A DNA stretch of 64,000 nt from Prinsepia uniflora. Taxonomy: Eukaryota; Streptophyta; Magnoliopsida; Rosales; Rosaceae. The position numbers were made by a program, and so were the translations under genes. The stretch lies in contig CM064874.1 in assembly GCA_032719365.1 (NCBI GenBank), forward strand, positions 27,514,716-27,578,715, written 5' to 3'. The notes below the pieces were generated by a model that was not told the DNA's origin, made no database searches, and saw only the letters and a list, made by a program, of their open reading frames with translations. Below are positions 35,621 to 47,191 of this stretch, one piece after another. Position 1 is the first letter of the stretch, and each line of letters begins with the position of its first letter.

Positions 35621-37990
35621 GGACTGCCACAGATAAACACGATCAGCGGGGGCCCTACAATCTCCTCCTGCACCTCCAATCGGGCTAAGAAGAACTTCTT
35701 GCGCGCCACGACATCCAACCATCAAATATTCAACATCACGGATGGACGCGCCGCCAAGGTCGCACGGGCGGGATGGACGCCCATCACTTTCTCCGAGGAA
35801 GAAGAGCGGGGAGTTATTTTTCCCCACGACGACCCGCTAATCATCCGCGCTCAGATAGCCAATTTCGATGTTGGGCGGATCCTGGTGGACACTGGTAGCT
35901 CTGTGAACGTCCTCTTCATAGACACTTTCAACCAGTTGGGCATCAACTCCACAAGCCTCACCCACACTGGTTCTCCGCTACTCAGCTTCTCGGGCGATTC
36001 TGTCATGCCCCTCGGCACCATCTCCCTGCCTATCTCCCTAGGGAGCGCGCCTAAGATCGCGACAGCCATCACCACATTCTTGGTGGTCGATTGCCCCACC
36101 GTTTATAATGTCATTTTGGGTAGGGGACTCCTCAACCAGCTCAGCGCCATCATCTCTACTCGGGCCCTTCTCATGAAGTTTCCGACCATCATGGGCACTG
36201 GCCAAGCCCGCGGTAATCAACAATCCGCCCGCTCCTGCTATCAGACCGCCCTGACAAAGCTCAACCCATGCGACAAGCGAGAAACCATGGCCGTCACCGA
36301 GGCTGCTTACGAGGCCGACCCCGTCGACTCCGAGCTCCTTGAGCATATACGGGCGGGTCCCCCCGAGGACCCGCGCGACCTCTCCACCGTCTTGCAGCCG
36401 CAATCCGTGGAGGATACGGAGCTGATCACCCTTTGCCCGCGTAACCCCGAGCGGCAAGTGAAAATTGGGAGCACCCTCGCCCCCGAAATCAGGACACAAC
36501 TCATCCAATTCCTCCGGGACAACAGCGAGGTCTTTGCGTGGTCCTACGCCGACATGCCTGGCATCTCCATGGATGTCATCTGCCACAGGCTTAACATCAG
36601 CCACTCCTTCAAACCAGTCACCCAGAAGCAGCGGACTTATGACGCAGAGCGACAGCTAGCCATGCAAGAAGAGAGCATTCGGCTCAGCACCATCCACTTT
36701 GTACGCAAGGCCATTTACACCACGTGGGTCGCAAAAGTCGTATTCGTCAAGAAACCCTCCGGATCCTGGCGGATGTGCATCGACTTCACGGATCTCAACA
36801 AAGCCTGCCCGAAGGATATCTTCCCGCTTCCTAAAATCGATCTCTTGGTCGACGCCACAGCTGGCCATGAACTCCTCAGCTTCATGGATACGTACTCTGG
36901 CTACAACCAAATTAGGATGCACCCCGATGACCAGATCCACACCAGTTTCCGCACTAATTTGGGGGTCTACTGCTACAATGTTATGCCCTTCGGGCTCAAG
37001 AACGCCGGTGCCACCTACCAACGGCTTGTCAACTTCATGTTCGCGGATCAGATTGGCAAGACCATGGAGGTGTATGTAGATGATATGCTTGTCAAGAGCC
37101 GGACGACCGACAAGCACGTGCCTAACCTCCACAGGATGTTCCAGGTCCTGAAGCAATACAAGATGCGGCTCAACCCCGCCAAATGCGTGTTCGGTGTCCG
37201 TTCTGGCAAATTTCTCGGTTACATGATCAGCCAATGGGGAATCGAGGCTAACCCCGAGAAAATCAAGGCCATCCTGGACATGAAGCCCCCGCGCACACTC
37301 AAGGAAGTCCAAACCCTTACTGGCCGGATCGCCGCCCTCACCCGGTTCATCTCCCGGGCGACAGACAAGTGTTTACCATTCTTCAAGATCATGAAGACAA
37401 GTGTTCATCTCCCAGGGCCGGCACATAAACTGGGACGCAACGTGCGACGCTGCCTTTGAAGCTCTCAAAACTTACATGAGCACCGCGCCCCTACTTACCT
37501 GACCTACCACTAGGGAACGGCTCACCGTCTATCTTTCTGTCTCCACATCTGCTGTCAGCTCCGTCCTCGTCACATGTCGGGACGGCGCGGAGTTCCCAGT
37601 GTACTATGTCAGCAAGGCGTTCCAGGACGCGGAGACCCGGTACAACGACCTGGAGAAGTTGGCCTTTGCCCTCATTGTGACGGCCCGGCGCCTCTGCCCA
37701 TACTTTCAGGCACATCCCATGTTAGTCCTCACTAACAAACCCCTTCGCCAGGTGCTCCAAAAGCCAGACACTTCGGGGCGGCTCATCAAATGGGCAGTGG
37801 AGCTTAGTGAGTTCGATATCACATTCGCCCCAAGACCAGCTGTCAAGGGACAGGTCATCGCTGACTTCCTTTCCGAATTCACTTACAACGCAACGCAGCA
37901 CATGCCCGACACTCCGGAGCCCAACATTGCGGCACCCGCCGCTCCTATCTGCAAATCGTCAACACCGTCCACCTTGGACCCCGCCCAACC
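35621..37990 (+). pseudogene. Tat pol: protease, RT, first RNase H
   Basis: Protease ILVDTGSSVNVLF lies near 35880 with an intact DTG. RT reads WRMCIDFTDLNKACPKD, LLSFMDTYSGYNQI, NVMPFGLKNAGATYQRL and the catalytic VYVDDMLVKS near 37070-37100. The frame stays open from 35090 to about 37425. A frameshift there moves the reading to NWDATCDAAFEALK; TGA at 37500-37502 interrupts, then RNase H continues with YYVSKAFQDAETRY, LEKLAFALIVTARRL and FDITFAPRPAVKGQVIADFL. The active sites look preserved while the frame is broken. Confidence 0.88.
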
Positions 37991-38400
37991 AATTTGGACT
38001 CTCTACGTGGACGGATCCTCCTGCCCTACCGGCTCTGGCGCCGGCCTCGTACTCAGCACACCTACCCAGGAACGGCTGGAGTACGTGTTGCGTTTTGGGT
38101 TCCAGGCTTCCAACAACGAAGCCGAGTACGAAGCCCTCCTTGCTGGCCTCCGGTTGGCCACCGACCTCCAAGCACAACAGCTGCAGGTTTACAGTGACTC
38201 CCAGCTCGTCGTCCGACAGATCAACAGTCTCTATGATGCCAAAGAGGCCTCCATGACCCGATACTTGGCAAAAGTGCGGTCCCTACTCCACCACTTCCGC
38301 GGCTACGAGGTCATTCAAATACCACGGTCGGAAAACAGCCACGCCGATACCCTGGCCCGCCTGGCCTCCTCCATCGACGACAAGTTAGGCCGCCGTGTTC
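37991..38400 (+). pseudogene. Second (archaeal-type) RNase H of the Tat element
   Basis: WTLYVDGSSCPTGSGAGLVL, NNEAEYEALLAGLRLA, LQVYSDSQLVVRQI and RSENSHADTLARLAS supply the D-E-D-D catalytic set in order, in one open frame (37599-38699). A second, plant-like RNase H after the retroviral one marks the Tat/Ogre group. The domain itself is uninterrupted; it is called a pseudogene because the polyprotein around it is broken. Confidence 0.88.
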
Positions 38401-39706
38401 CCGTCGAATTTTTGGCATCCCCGAGCACAAACGAGCAACCAGTCCTGGTCGCAACACAGGAAGCATCCTGGATAGACCCCATCGTTCGATACCTCACCAT
38501 GGCCGAACTCCCGCCCGACCGCAACAAGGCCCGGCGCATCCAACACCAGTCCGCACGATACACCATGGCACATGGCCACTTATACCGACGTGGATTCGAC
38601 ACCCCCTCCTCAAGTGCCTCCCTACGGACCGGGGCATTGCGGTGCTCTGAGAAATTCACCAGGGAATCTGCGGTAACCACTCCGGACCCAGGTCCCTAGG
38701 ATAGAAAGCCTTTCGGCAAGGATACTGTTGGCCCACAATGCACGCCGACTCTATGGCCATCACTCAACGGTGCGTCCCATGCCAACGGTGCGCCCCCGTA
38801 CCTCATTCTCCTGCTGAGCGCCTTACTCCCATGCTCAGCCCCTGGCCCTTCTCTCAATGGGGTCTGGATCTCATCGGCCCCATGCCACGAGGAAAGGGCG
38901 GCGTCGAACACGCAGTCGTTACGGTGGACTATTTCACTAAGTGGGCCGAAGCAAAGCCCCTCAAAACAATCACGGCCGCCCAGGTCGAGAGCTTTGTCTA
39001 CCAGAACATCATCTGTCGCTTTGGTATCCCCCACACGATCGTCACGGACAATGGCACTCAGTTCGATTCTGTCCGTTTCCGACACTTTTACGGCATCTAC
39101 GGCATCCAGCTCTGCTTCGCCTCGATGGCACATCTACAGGCTAACGGACAGGTCGAAGCCGTAAACAAGCTCATCAAACACAATTTCAAGGCTCGACTAC
39201 ACGACACCCCGAAAGGCCAATGGTCCGACCTCCTATCCGATGTTCTCTGGTCCTACCGGACATCCTACCGGACATCAACATAGGAGACACCCTTTGCCTT
39301 GACTTTCGGGACTGAAGCTGTCGTTCCCGTGGAAATTGGGGAGACCTCTTATCGAGTACTATCCTATGATCCACAGGAGAATGCGGAGCTCCTCATACAA
39401 AATCTCAACTTCATTGAGGAAAGCCGTGAACAAGCCAATCTCCGCAACATGGCGCACAAACAGCGAATCGCTCACTACTACAACTCTCGCGTTCACAGAC
39501 GCAGTTTCCAGGTCGGTGACTGGGTCCTTCCCAAGGTTAGCCTGGCCACTAAGGAGCGTGCTGATGGGACCCTCGGGCCCACGTGGGAGGGCCCCTACCT
39601 AGTCACTCGAATTTGTCGTCCGGGCACTTATGAGCTCCAGACTTCGGATGGACGTTCGCTTACACACCCGTGGCATGCGGATCATCTCAAGTTATTTTAT
39701 AGTTAA
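38401..39706 (+). pseudogene. Tat integrase and pol C-terminus
   Basis: The HHCC zinc region is spread over two frames: a frameshift near 38605, a TGA near 38655 and a TAG near 38700 lie between LYRRGFDTP and CVPCQRC. The core (38738-39283) reads GLDLIGPMP, VDYFTKWAEAKPL, IVTDNGTQF and NGQVEAVNKLIK, giving D-D-E. TAG at 39281-39283 interrupts; the frame goes on with ETPFALTFGTEAVVPVEI to HADHLKLFYS and its stop at 39706. Confidence 0.88.
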
Positions 39707-40268
39707 AAACGCACCCCATGTACATTGCTTTTCGCTTTGCTGTAATTCGACTTGGCTATCTCCAGTCGAACTTGCCTTTCCGGAAAAATGTTCTTTCATT
39801 TATCTATGTGTTAGTCTAGTCCTCAACTACAAGTAGCCTATCCACTATTGCCGATCGACACTCACGGTGACCCACACGGCACCTACTTTACCTACCGACG
39901 CAAGCTTACTTGGTCCACACAGTCAAGTTCAATTAGCTTTCGCTATTACGATCTTATTTCGGTGGTTATGCCCATTACGGTTTGGGTTTATGATCATGAC
40001 TGTTCGGTCCTTATCTAATCTACAACCCCGTGGATCGGCATGCCTACACATATGCGCAAAATTGCAAAGTACTCGCCTATCGGCAGTTCTCATTCAAAAA
40101 AAAAAAAAAGCAATAGGATGATACATGTCAACTTTGCCAAGTACAATTTTATTAATTTTCAACTTCCGAGCTACATGGTACACGGGGCATTCCCCGGATT
40201 ACAAAAACAACATAATAATACAAAACCAAAGTACAAGGGCACGGTCCGCTAAACGGCACCTCCATCCC

Positions 40269-40802
40269 TCAAACGACCACCACCTCCACCCCCTCCTCCC
40301 CAGCTCGGTCCTTCCCCGAAGATGACACAGCGGCATCCTCCCCACCGGCGCTCGGCACCTCCACTTCACCCACCGCCGGAACGACATCAGGGTCCTGCCC
40401 CTCCAGGGTGAAGGTCTTGGTCAGCGCCGGGGGCTCGTCCGGCCATGGAAAGTTAAGGGGGACGCCTGGGTCAAAGTACAACACCCGCTGCACGCAATCA
40501 TCCTCCACTTCAGCCAAGGCCAAGTCGAGATGATTGGCATACACCGGGTCGGCCATAAAATCCTCCAGGGTCTTTCGCCGGTCGGCAGCGAGCAGGCCCC
40601 TCAACCTCTCCACTTCTCCTTGCAACTCCCCCAGGGCCTTTTCTTGCTCATTTAGTTGCAGGGAGAACGCATGCGCCGTCTCCTCCCGTTCGGCGATGCC
40701 CCGCTCGGCCGCCTCCACTCGGGCCTTCTCCCGTTGGAGCTCCGCCTCCAGCTCCGCCACCCGGCGCCGAGCGGCATGGCCCTCCATCTCCCTCGACGGC
40801 AT
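40269..40802 (-). CDS. Antisense coiled-coil ORF in the 3' region of the Tat element
   Basis: The minus-strand frame is open for 215 codons (40916-40269). The first ATG at 40802 gives 177 aa. A long charged coiled coil (ARRRVAELEAELQREKARVE and onward for about 85 residues) leads to a conserved-looking FMADPVYANHLDLALAEVED and DPGVPLNFPWPDEP, then an acidic tail. It lies between the end of pol (39706) and the 3' LTR (41082). Antisense ORFs at this place are known in Tat-lineage elements, with unknown function. An upstream spliced exon is possible because the frame is open above the ATG. It is the only long frame of this element free of stops. Expression is not shown. Confidence 0.5.
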   Translation of the reverse strand: MPSREMEGHAARRRVAELEAELQREKARVEAAERGIAEREETAHAFSLQLNEQEKALGELQGEVERLRGLLAADRRKTLEDFMADPVYANHLDLALAEVEDDCVQRVLYFDPGVPLNFPWPDEPPALTKTFTLEGQDPDVVPAVGEVEVPSAGGEDAAVSSSGKDRAGEEGVEVVVV

Positions 40803-41063
40803 GCTTCCTTTCTTCGTCGGCAAGCACACTGCTACCGAAGTCTCCCCGCCATTCCCCACGGACGCCTCTCCGCGATCTTTCGGTCTGTACGGTGGGCAGC
40901 TTGCGGAACTCGGCAACGGGGACTCTTTTCCAATCGGACATACGGTGCACTTCCTCGCTCCATGACTTGGGGGGCTACTAGGGATATAGGGCGCAGCGCC
41001 CTGGTCGGTCGACAGGTACCGGCCGTCATCTCAAGTCCTCGACCGAGGAACTCCACCTCAGTC

Positions 41064-41081
41064 AAAGAATTAGGGGACTTA
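41064..41081 (+). promoter_or_regulatory. Polypurine tract of the Tat element
   Basis: AAAGAATTAGGGGACTTA directly before the 3' LTR start TGTTGATACC. Confidence 0.7.
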
Positions 41082-41426
41082 TGTTGATACCATATCGACC
41101 GACCACCCTAGCACTGGGCCCGCCTGGACAGGAAGGCCGCCGACCGCTGGCTGCGACAGTCACCTAACCAACTCTGCCATACCAACTCCCTGACGGAGGC
41201 AGGTTGGGACTCCAGCTGACGCCTCCTACGGATGTCCAGGGCTTGTCAGACGGCTCTCAGCCACAAAGCGCCACCTGCTCCCGTAACAGTAGCCCACCTA
41301 CCGCAGTTATGGCTACTATAAATACCCCGAAACCCTTCACAAAGGTAAGACACTCAGAACCGATTCAGAGCACTGTATTTACTTGCCCCTCGGCATTCAG
41401 ATACTAACTTAGGCATCAGAGCCCCT

Positions 41427-41734
41427 TGTTGAAAAAGATGATCAGGTTTGAAGGAGGAAGGAAAAAGAGAGATTTCGAGAGAGGGAAAAATGAGGGAAAC
41501 TTCTCATTGATCATCAGTACATTCTATAGTCTTATTACTATCACATTTATATATGTAGATCAGTAGCTAACACTCCTAAGCTAACTGATACTAACAGAAT
41601 TGGTTCCTTCTAACTAATCCCTACACTCAAGGTCACTATGACACTTGGCATTCAGATTGCACGGCTTGATCATGATGCTTCATGCTTCACGGCTAGCAGC
41701 CACTATCCTCCACTCTTCATACTTACTGTTAACA
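41427..41734 (-). repeat. 3' LTR of the copia element
   Basis: 308 bp. It differs from the other LTR at GGGAAAAATGAGG, where the partner has GGGAAAAAGGAGG. Confidence 0.95.
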
Positions 41735-44700
41735 TCCCCCCTCAATCTGATGTTCCATCAGATTGGAAATGTGAACGTTGAACAGGCCCTCATCAAGACC
41801 CTTAGTAAACACATCTGCAAGCTGGCCACCAGAGGAAACATGCTGCACATCCAAATCACCACGAACCACACGCTCACGAATGAAGTGATAGTCTATCTCG
41901 ATGTGTTTGGCACGGGAGTGGAAAACAGGATTGGCAGACAAGCTAGTAGCTGATGTACTGTCGCAATAAATGAGAGGAGATTTTAAGAGAGGGATGTGAA
42001 GAGCACATAGAAGCTGTCGAATCCAAGCAAGTTCAGCAGCAGTGATGGCCAAAGCACGGTATTCAGCTTCTGTGCTGGACTTGGAAACAGTTGGCTGCTT
42101 TTTGGAAGTCCAGGAAATGGGGTTTGAACCAAGAAACACAGCCATACCAGTGGTTGATCGTCTGTCATTGGGATCACCTGCCCAATCAGCGTCTGTGTAA
42201 GCCACTAAGTCAAGGGTACCAGATGTATATTTGAGGCCACGGGTAGGAGTAGCCTGCAGGTATCGAAGGATGCGTTTGACTGCAAGGAAGTGAGTGTCAC
42301 AAGGCTCCTGCATGAATTGACACACCTGATTGACAGAGAAAGCAATGTCTGGACGAGTGAAGGTCAGGTATTGAAGAGCTCCAACAATGCTTCGATAGTT
42401 AGAAGGGTTGGAATAAGCTGGACCATCATGCCTTCGAAGCCGTGTACCAGGAGCACTCGGGGTGTTAAAACCATTGCTATGACACATAGATGTCTTACTG
42501 AGCAGATCAGCAACATACTTGGACTGAGATAAGAATAAACCCGAGGAGGACCTTGTAATTTGGATGCCAAGAAAGAAATGAAGGTCGCCAAGATCCTTCA
42601 TGTCGAATTAAGTAGTCAGAGAATCAATGACAGCCTGAATTGCGGGCATGGAACTGCCTGTTAGAATAATATCATCAACATATAATAGAAGAACCACAAG
42701 ATCAGTAGAGGTTTGTTTCACAAACAGGGAGGCATCAGACCATGTTGACTGAAATCCCAAACCAGGCAGAAAACTAGTAAACCTGTCAATCCAGGCACGG
42801 GGAGCCTGCTTGAGGCCATAGAGAGACTTGTGAAGCAGACATACATGATCTTTGTGAGACACACTCTCAAAACCAGGAGGTTGAGTCATGAACACTTCCT
42901 CTTTAAGAAGGCCATGCAGAAAAGCATTCTTAACGTCTAACTGCTTCAAGGGCCAATTGAATTGTGCTGCTAAGGCTAGGACAAGTCTAACAGTGGTCGG
43001 CTTGACAACAGGACTAAAGGTCTCCCCATAGTCAAGACCTGGTTCCTGACTGAATCCCTTAGCAACCAATCTAGCCTTATAACGGGAAATAGAGCCATCA
43101 GAATTCTTCTTGATCCTATATACCCATTTACAACCAACCAGATTTCTCCCAGCAGGAAGGGGGGCCAATGTCCATGTACCCTGATCAAGAAGGGCAGTAA
43201 TTTCTTCTTGCATGGCCTGTTGCCAAACTGGTGAAGCAGCTGCAGATTGGAAAGAGCTAGGCTCAACTTGAGACAGGTCTGGCTCCATAGTAGGTGAGGC
43301 AGAAGTAACCAGAGAACTAAAAGCCTTAGGCTTGATGACTCCACTCTTGGACCTTGTCTGCATCGGGTGCATGTTGACACCTGAAATTGGAAGAACCACC
43401 TGTAGACATTGTGGCTCAAAATCAGCAGTGGAATTCAAAGTGGCCAGTGAGTTGGGCAGCTCAGATGATGATGTAGTGGGAGGAGCAGCAGGGTGAATGG
43501 AGGAGACATCTGAGGTAGCCAGAATACTGGTGTTGTGCGTACTAGATGAATTGGAAATACTGAGCTGAGGAGTGTCACTATGAGGAGAAATCACAGGAGA
43601 TGGGGCACTGATCTGAGTAGTGCCAACTGGAGCAGGAGTTACAGGAGAGGGGGCACTGGTCTGAGTAGTGCCAACTGGAGCAGGAACCACAGGATCACAA
43701 GGGGAGCTGAGAGGACAAGGCACTGCAGGATTGGATACTGAAACAGGAAGGCAAGAGACACGTTCTGGGTTCTTGGATAGGTAGGAGCTAGATTGAATTG
43801 ACTCATAGGGAAACTCAGACTCATTGAATAAGACATGTCTGGAAATAACTGTCTTGGAGGTGAGAGGATTGAAGCAAACAAAACCTTTGTACTGATCTGT
43901 GTAGCCTAGAAAGACACACTTGACGGTCTTGGGTTGGAACTTAGTTGTATTGTATGGTTTTAGTAGAGGATAGCAAGAACAACCAAACACCTTAAGATGA
44001 CTAATATCAGGTAAGGAACCAAACAATTTTTCATAAGGAGACTGCATTTGTAAGTTTGAACATGGCATCCTATTGATCAAATGAACAGAAGTAAGACAAG
44101 CATGAGTCCAGAATGAAACAGGAAGTTTGGCTGTTTGTAGGAGTGTTACAGTGGTATCAATGATGTGTCTATGCTTTCTCTCAGCTAATCCATTTTGCTC
44201 AGGTGTATAAGGACATGATTTCTGATGTTTTATGCCTTTAGAAAGTAAGAAGGTTTTAAGACTCAGACTAGTGTATTCACCCCCACCGTCTGATTGAAGG
44301 ATCTTAATTGAGACAGTAAATTGATTAAGAATAAAGGCATAAAATGAGATGAAAATAGAGCAAAATTCAGATTTATTTTTCATTGGGAATAGCCATGTGA
44401 ATCTTGTACATTCATCAATTAGGGTAACATAGTATCTATATCCATCTAATGAAGGTGTTGGAGAGGGTCCCCAAACATCTGTATGAACTACTTCAAAGGG
44501 AACAACAGACTTTGATGCAGGAAAAGAGAAAGACAGTTTAGTGAGTTTTTCTTGTAGACAGAATTCACAGGGAAATGGATGAGAATCTGGTGAGACAGAT
44601 ATACTAGACTTATTAAGCATAGAAGACACAATGTTATTTGCAGGATGTCCTAACCGATGATGCCACAAGTTAGAATTTACTTTCTTGCAGAGAAAAGCAG

Positions 44701-46477
44701 GTTGGACACTTCTATGATGTGCTTGAAAGGCAGTAAAGGCAGAAACTTGACAGGGAATAGTGTACAGCCCATCACAGCTCAGCCCCTTATACAGTATCCT
44801 TCCTGTGTTCCTGTCCTGAATCACAAAACCAGTATCATCAAGAATAAAACAGACCTTGTTATCTTTACAAAACTTGTTGACAGACAGTAGGTTCTGTGAT
44901 ATATGAGGCACATGTAGGACCTGTTTTAGTTTAAAGCAGTGAGAAGAGGGAAAACTAGTAACAAGTGAGGATTGCCCCACATTAGCAATTTGCAAACCTG
45001 ATCCACTGGCAGTGGTTACAGTGTCTGAGGACTTATGTGGAATGACCATGGTCAGTTGAGAGGGATCAGCAGTCATGTGAGATGTGGCTCCTGTGTCTGC
45101 AACCCATAAGTCTTGATTGGTTGAGCCAGCTTGAGAGTTCTGTGGAGGAAATTGGCCAGATAATGTTGAGTTTGTCATAGTCTGTAAACTAGGATGGGAG
45201 TAGTACTGAATAGGTGGTGCAGAAGCAATCATGGCCTGTAGATTTGGATTCAAAATAGGTGAAGGAGAGGCTCCCTGGTATGAGTAATTTTCCCTATGGT
45301 AGCAATTCATAGCATTGTGGCCATACTTCCAACATATTTGGCATGGTTCAGCTGGGTTAGAGGGTTGTGAAGGATGCCTGTGAAAACAATCTGCTGCCGA
45401 GTGTCCTCTTTTCCCACAAATCTGACAAGTTGGTACCTGTTGTGACCCCTGAAAATATTGTTGTTGAGAAACTCTTCCTTGACCATTGTACCTTCCACCA
45501 CCATAGCTATTATAGGACCTGTTTTTCTTGCCTCTAAAGCCATTATTATTTCCCCTCCATGTATTGTTGTAGGAGGGTCCATTGTAACCTCCATTATAGC
45601 CATATTGCTGAAAGTTGGGGCTGAACTGCTGAAAATTCCCATTCTGTTGATCACTGTAGCTTCCCATACTCTGATCAGTATTGGAATTTGTCTGAGAGAC
45701 TGCACTTGATTGAGAGAAACCAGGGAGAGCAGCAGAAGATGAGCCTCCTGATGGACTTGAACCTGCCTCATAAATGGAATTCTGAAAGGAAGGAATTGCG
45801 GTGTTGGTTGCAGCTAAGGCAGACAGAAAAGGGGTCTGTTCATTTGCTTGTTCTATAATGGCCTCTTCTGCAAGAAGTTGTGCTCTAAACTCCTTGAGGG
45901 GAATTGTGCTTTCTCTTCCCCGAATCACACACCTAAATGTATTATATTCTGAAGGAAGACCCCTCAAAGCCAAGATAACAATATCATCGTTTTCAAAGTG
46001 TACTCCACAGGATTCTAGCATGTCCCTAGAGTCTTTAATTCTTTGTAGGTATTGTAGCATAGATTCTGAACCCTTCTTTATACTTTGAAGATCAGTTTTC
46101 ATTTGAAAAATTGAGGCTTTAGTGATTGATGCAAACCTGTCTTTGAGGTTTGTCCACATTTCTCGAGAGCTCTTGCAACCAAGCACACAAGACATGGCTG
46201 AAGTAGACAATGTAGCAGTGATCAGTTGCATAAGAGCTCTGTCATGTAACCTCCACACTTGAGCATTCTGAGTAGTGACTTCATCTAATGACTCAGGACA
46301 AGAATTTGACCCATCAATGAATCCTGTTAGGCTATGTACACTGAGCAGCAACTCCATCTGGAAATTCCATGTCATGTAGTTATGGTCATCAAGTTTTACT
46401 TGAACTGAATTCCCCACCGTGGTGGTGAGATTAGCAATAGGAGATTGCACAATTTGCAGTTGTGAGACATTCACCAT
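41729..46477 (-). pseudogene. Copia gag-pol polyprotein with one nonsense codon
   Basis: ATG at 46477; 1289 codons are open to TAA at 42608-42610, and the same frame then runs 293 codons to 41729, so the intact product would be 1582 aa. Gag (about 1-340), two zinc knuckles (CQICGKRGHSAADC at 351, CQICWKYGHNAMNC at 379), protease LWVADTGATSHM (about 458), integrase zinc region WHHRLGHPAN with D-D-E in VVHTDVWGPS, LQSDGGGEYTS and NGLAERKHRH, RT with WVYRIKKNSDG and LLYVDDIILTG, RNase H with YTDADWAG, STEAEYRALA and CDSTSATSL. The stop falls between DSLTT and FDMKDLG, where relatives have Gln, so a single C-to-T change would explain it. Confidence 0.93.
41735..41745 (-). promoter_or_regulatory. 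Polypurine tract of the copia element
   Basis: The minus strand reads TTGAGGGGGGA directly before the LTR start TGTTAACAG. Confidence 0.85.
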
Positions 46478-46497
46478 TTCTGTATTCTGAACTGAAC

Positions 46498-46680
46498 ACT
46501 AAGCAACCAGATTTCCTGAACTCAAACTTTTGATCTTCTTGTTCTTCTTTGCCTCTTCTTTTCTCACTGAGGTCTTTTACCAAACACTAAGCAAGCAGAT
46601 TTCTTGAACTCAAACTTTTGATCTTCTTGCTCTTCTTTGCCTCTTCTTTTCTCACTGAGGTATTTTATCAAACACTAAGC
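46498..46680 (-). repeat. Tandem repeat in the copia leader, 87-88-bp unit
   Basis: CACTAAGCAA starts at 46498, CACTAAGCAAGCAGATTTC at 46585 and a partial third copy at 46673. The units are pyrimidine-rich on the plus strand (TCTTCTTTGCCTCTTC). They lie between the PBS and the gag start, in the untranslated leader. Confidence 0.88.
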
Positions 46681-46870
46681 AGGCTTCTCAGCACGTTTAT
46701 TCTCTTTCTGCTTCTTGTTTCTGGTTTCTTCTTGACATCTTCTCAAATCTCTGAGATTATCTTTGAGCTTCTTCTGAGCTTCGATCACACAACAAACAGC
46801 ATAACAAAGTAAACGGAAAAGGAAGAATAGCGGAAGAATTGTGGTGAGATTACAGGTTCAGGCCTTTCCC

Positions 46871-46883
46871 GGCTCTGATACCA
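46871..46883 (-). promoter_or_regulatory. Primer binding site (initiator tRNA-Met) of the copia element
   Basis: The minus strand reads TGGTATCAGAGCC directly after the LTR end CAACA, without spacer. Confidence 0.92.
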
Positions 46884-47191
46884 TGTTGAAAAAGATGATC
46901 AGGTTTGAAGGAGGAAGGAAAAAGAGAGATTTCGAGAGAGGGAAAAAGGAGGGAAACTTCTCATTGATCATCAGTACATTCTATAGTCTTATTACTATCA
47001 CATTTATATATGTAGATCAGTAGCTAACACTCCTAAGCTAACTGATACTAACAGAATTGGTTCCTTCTAACTAATCCCTACACTCAAGGTCACTATGACA
47101 CTTGGCATTCAGATTGCACGGCTTGATCATGATGCTTCATGCTTCACGGCTAGCAGCCACTATCCTCCACTCTTCATACTTACTGTTAACA
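46884..47191 (-). repeat. 5' LTR of the copia element
   Basis: 308 bp, the upstream LTR for the minus-strand element, adjacent to the PBS. Confidence 0.95.

Larger units (their letters stand above)
41427..47191 (-). mobile_element. Ty1-copia retrotransposon, full length, 5765 bp
   Basis: Flanked by CCCCT (41422-41426 and 47192-47196). Two 308-bp LTRs (41427-41734 and 46884-47191) start TGTTGAAAAAG and end CTGTTAACA; I see a single difference between them. PBS and purine tract are in place on the minus strand. One polyprotein of gag-protease-integrase-RT-RNase H order is interrupted by one stop. Short LTRs and the protein sequence suggest the Ale (RE1-like) lineage, which is tentative. Confidence 0.95.

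Noticed and set aside
33895..38680. Many long ORFs on the minus strand across the Tat gag-pol region
   Set aside because: They mirror the GC-rich sense coding frames and carry no domains; only the ORF downstream of pol (40269-40916) was kept.
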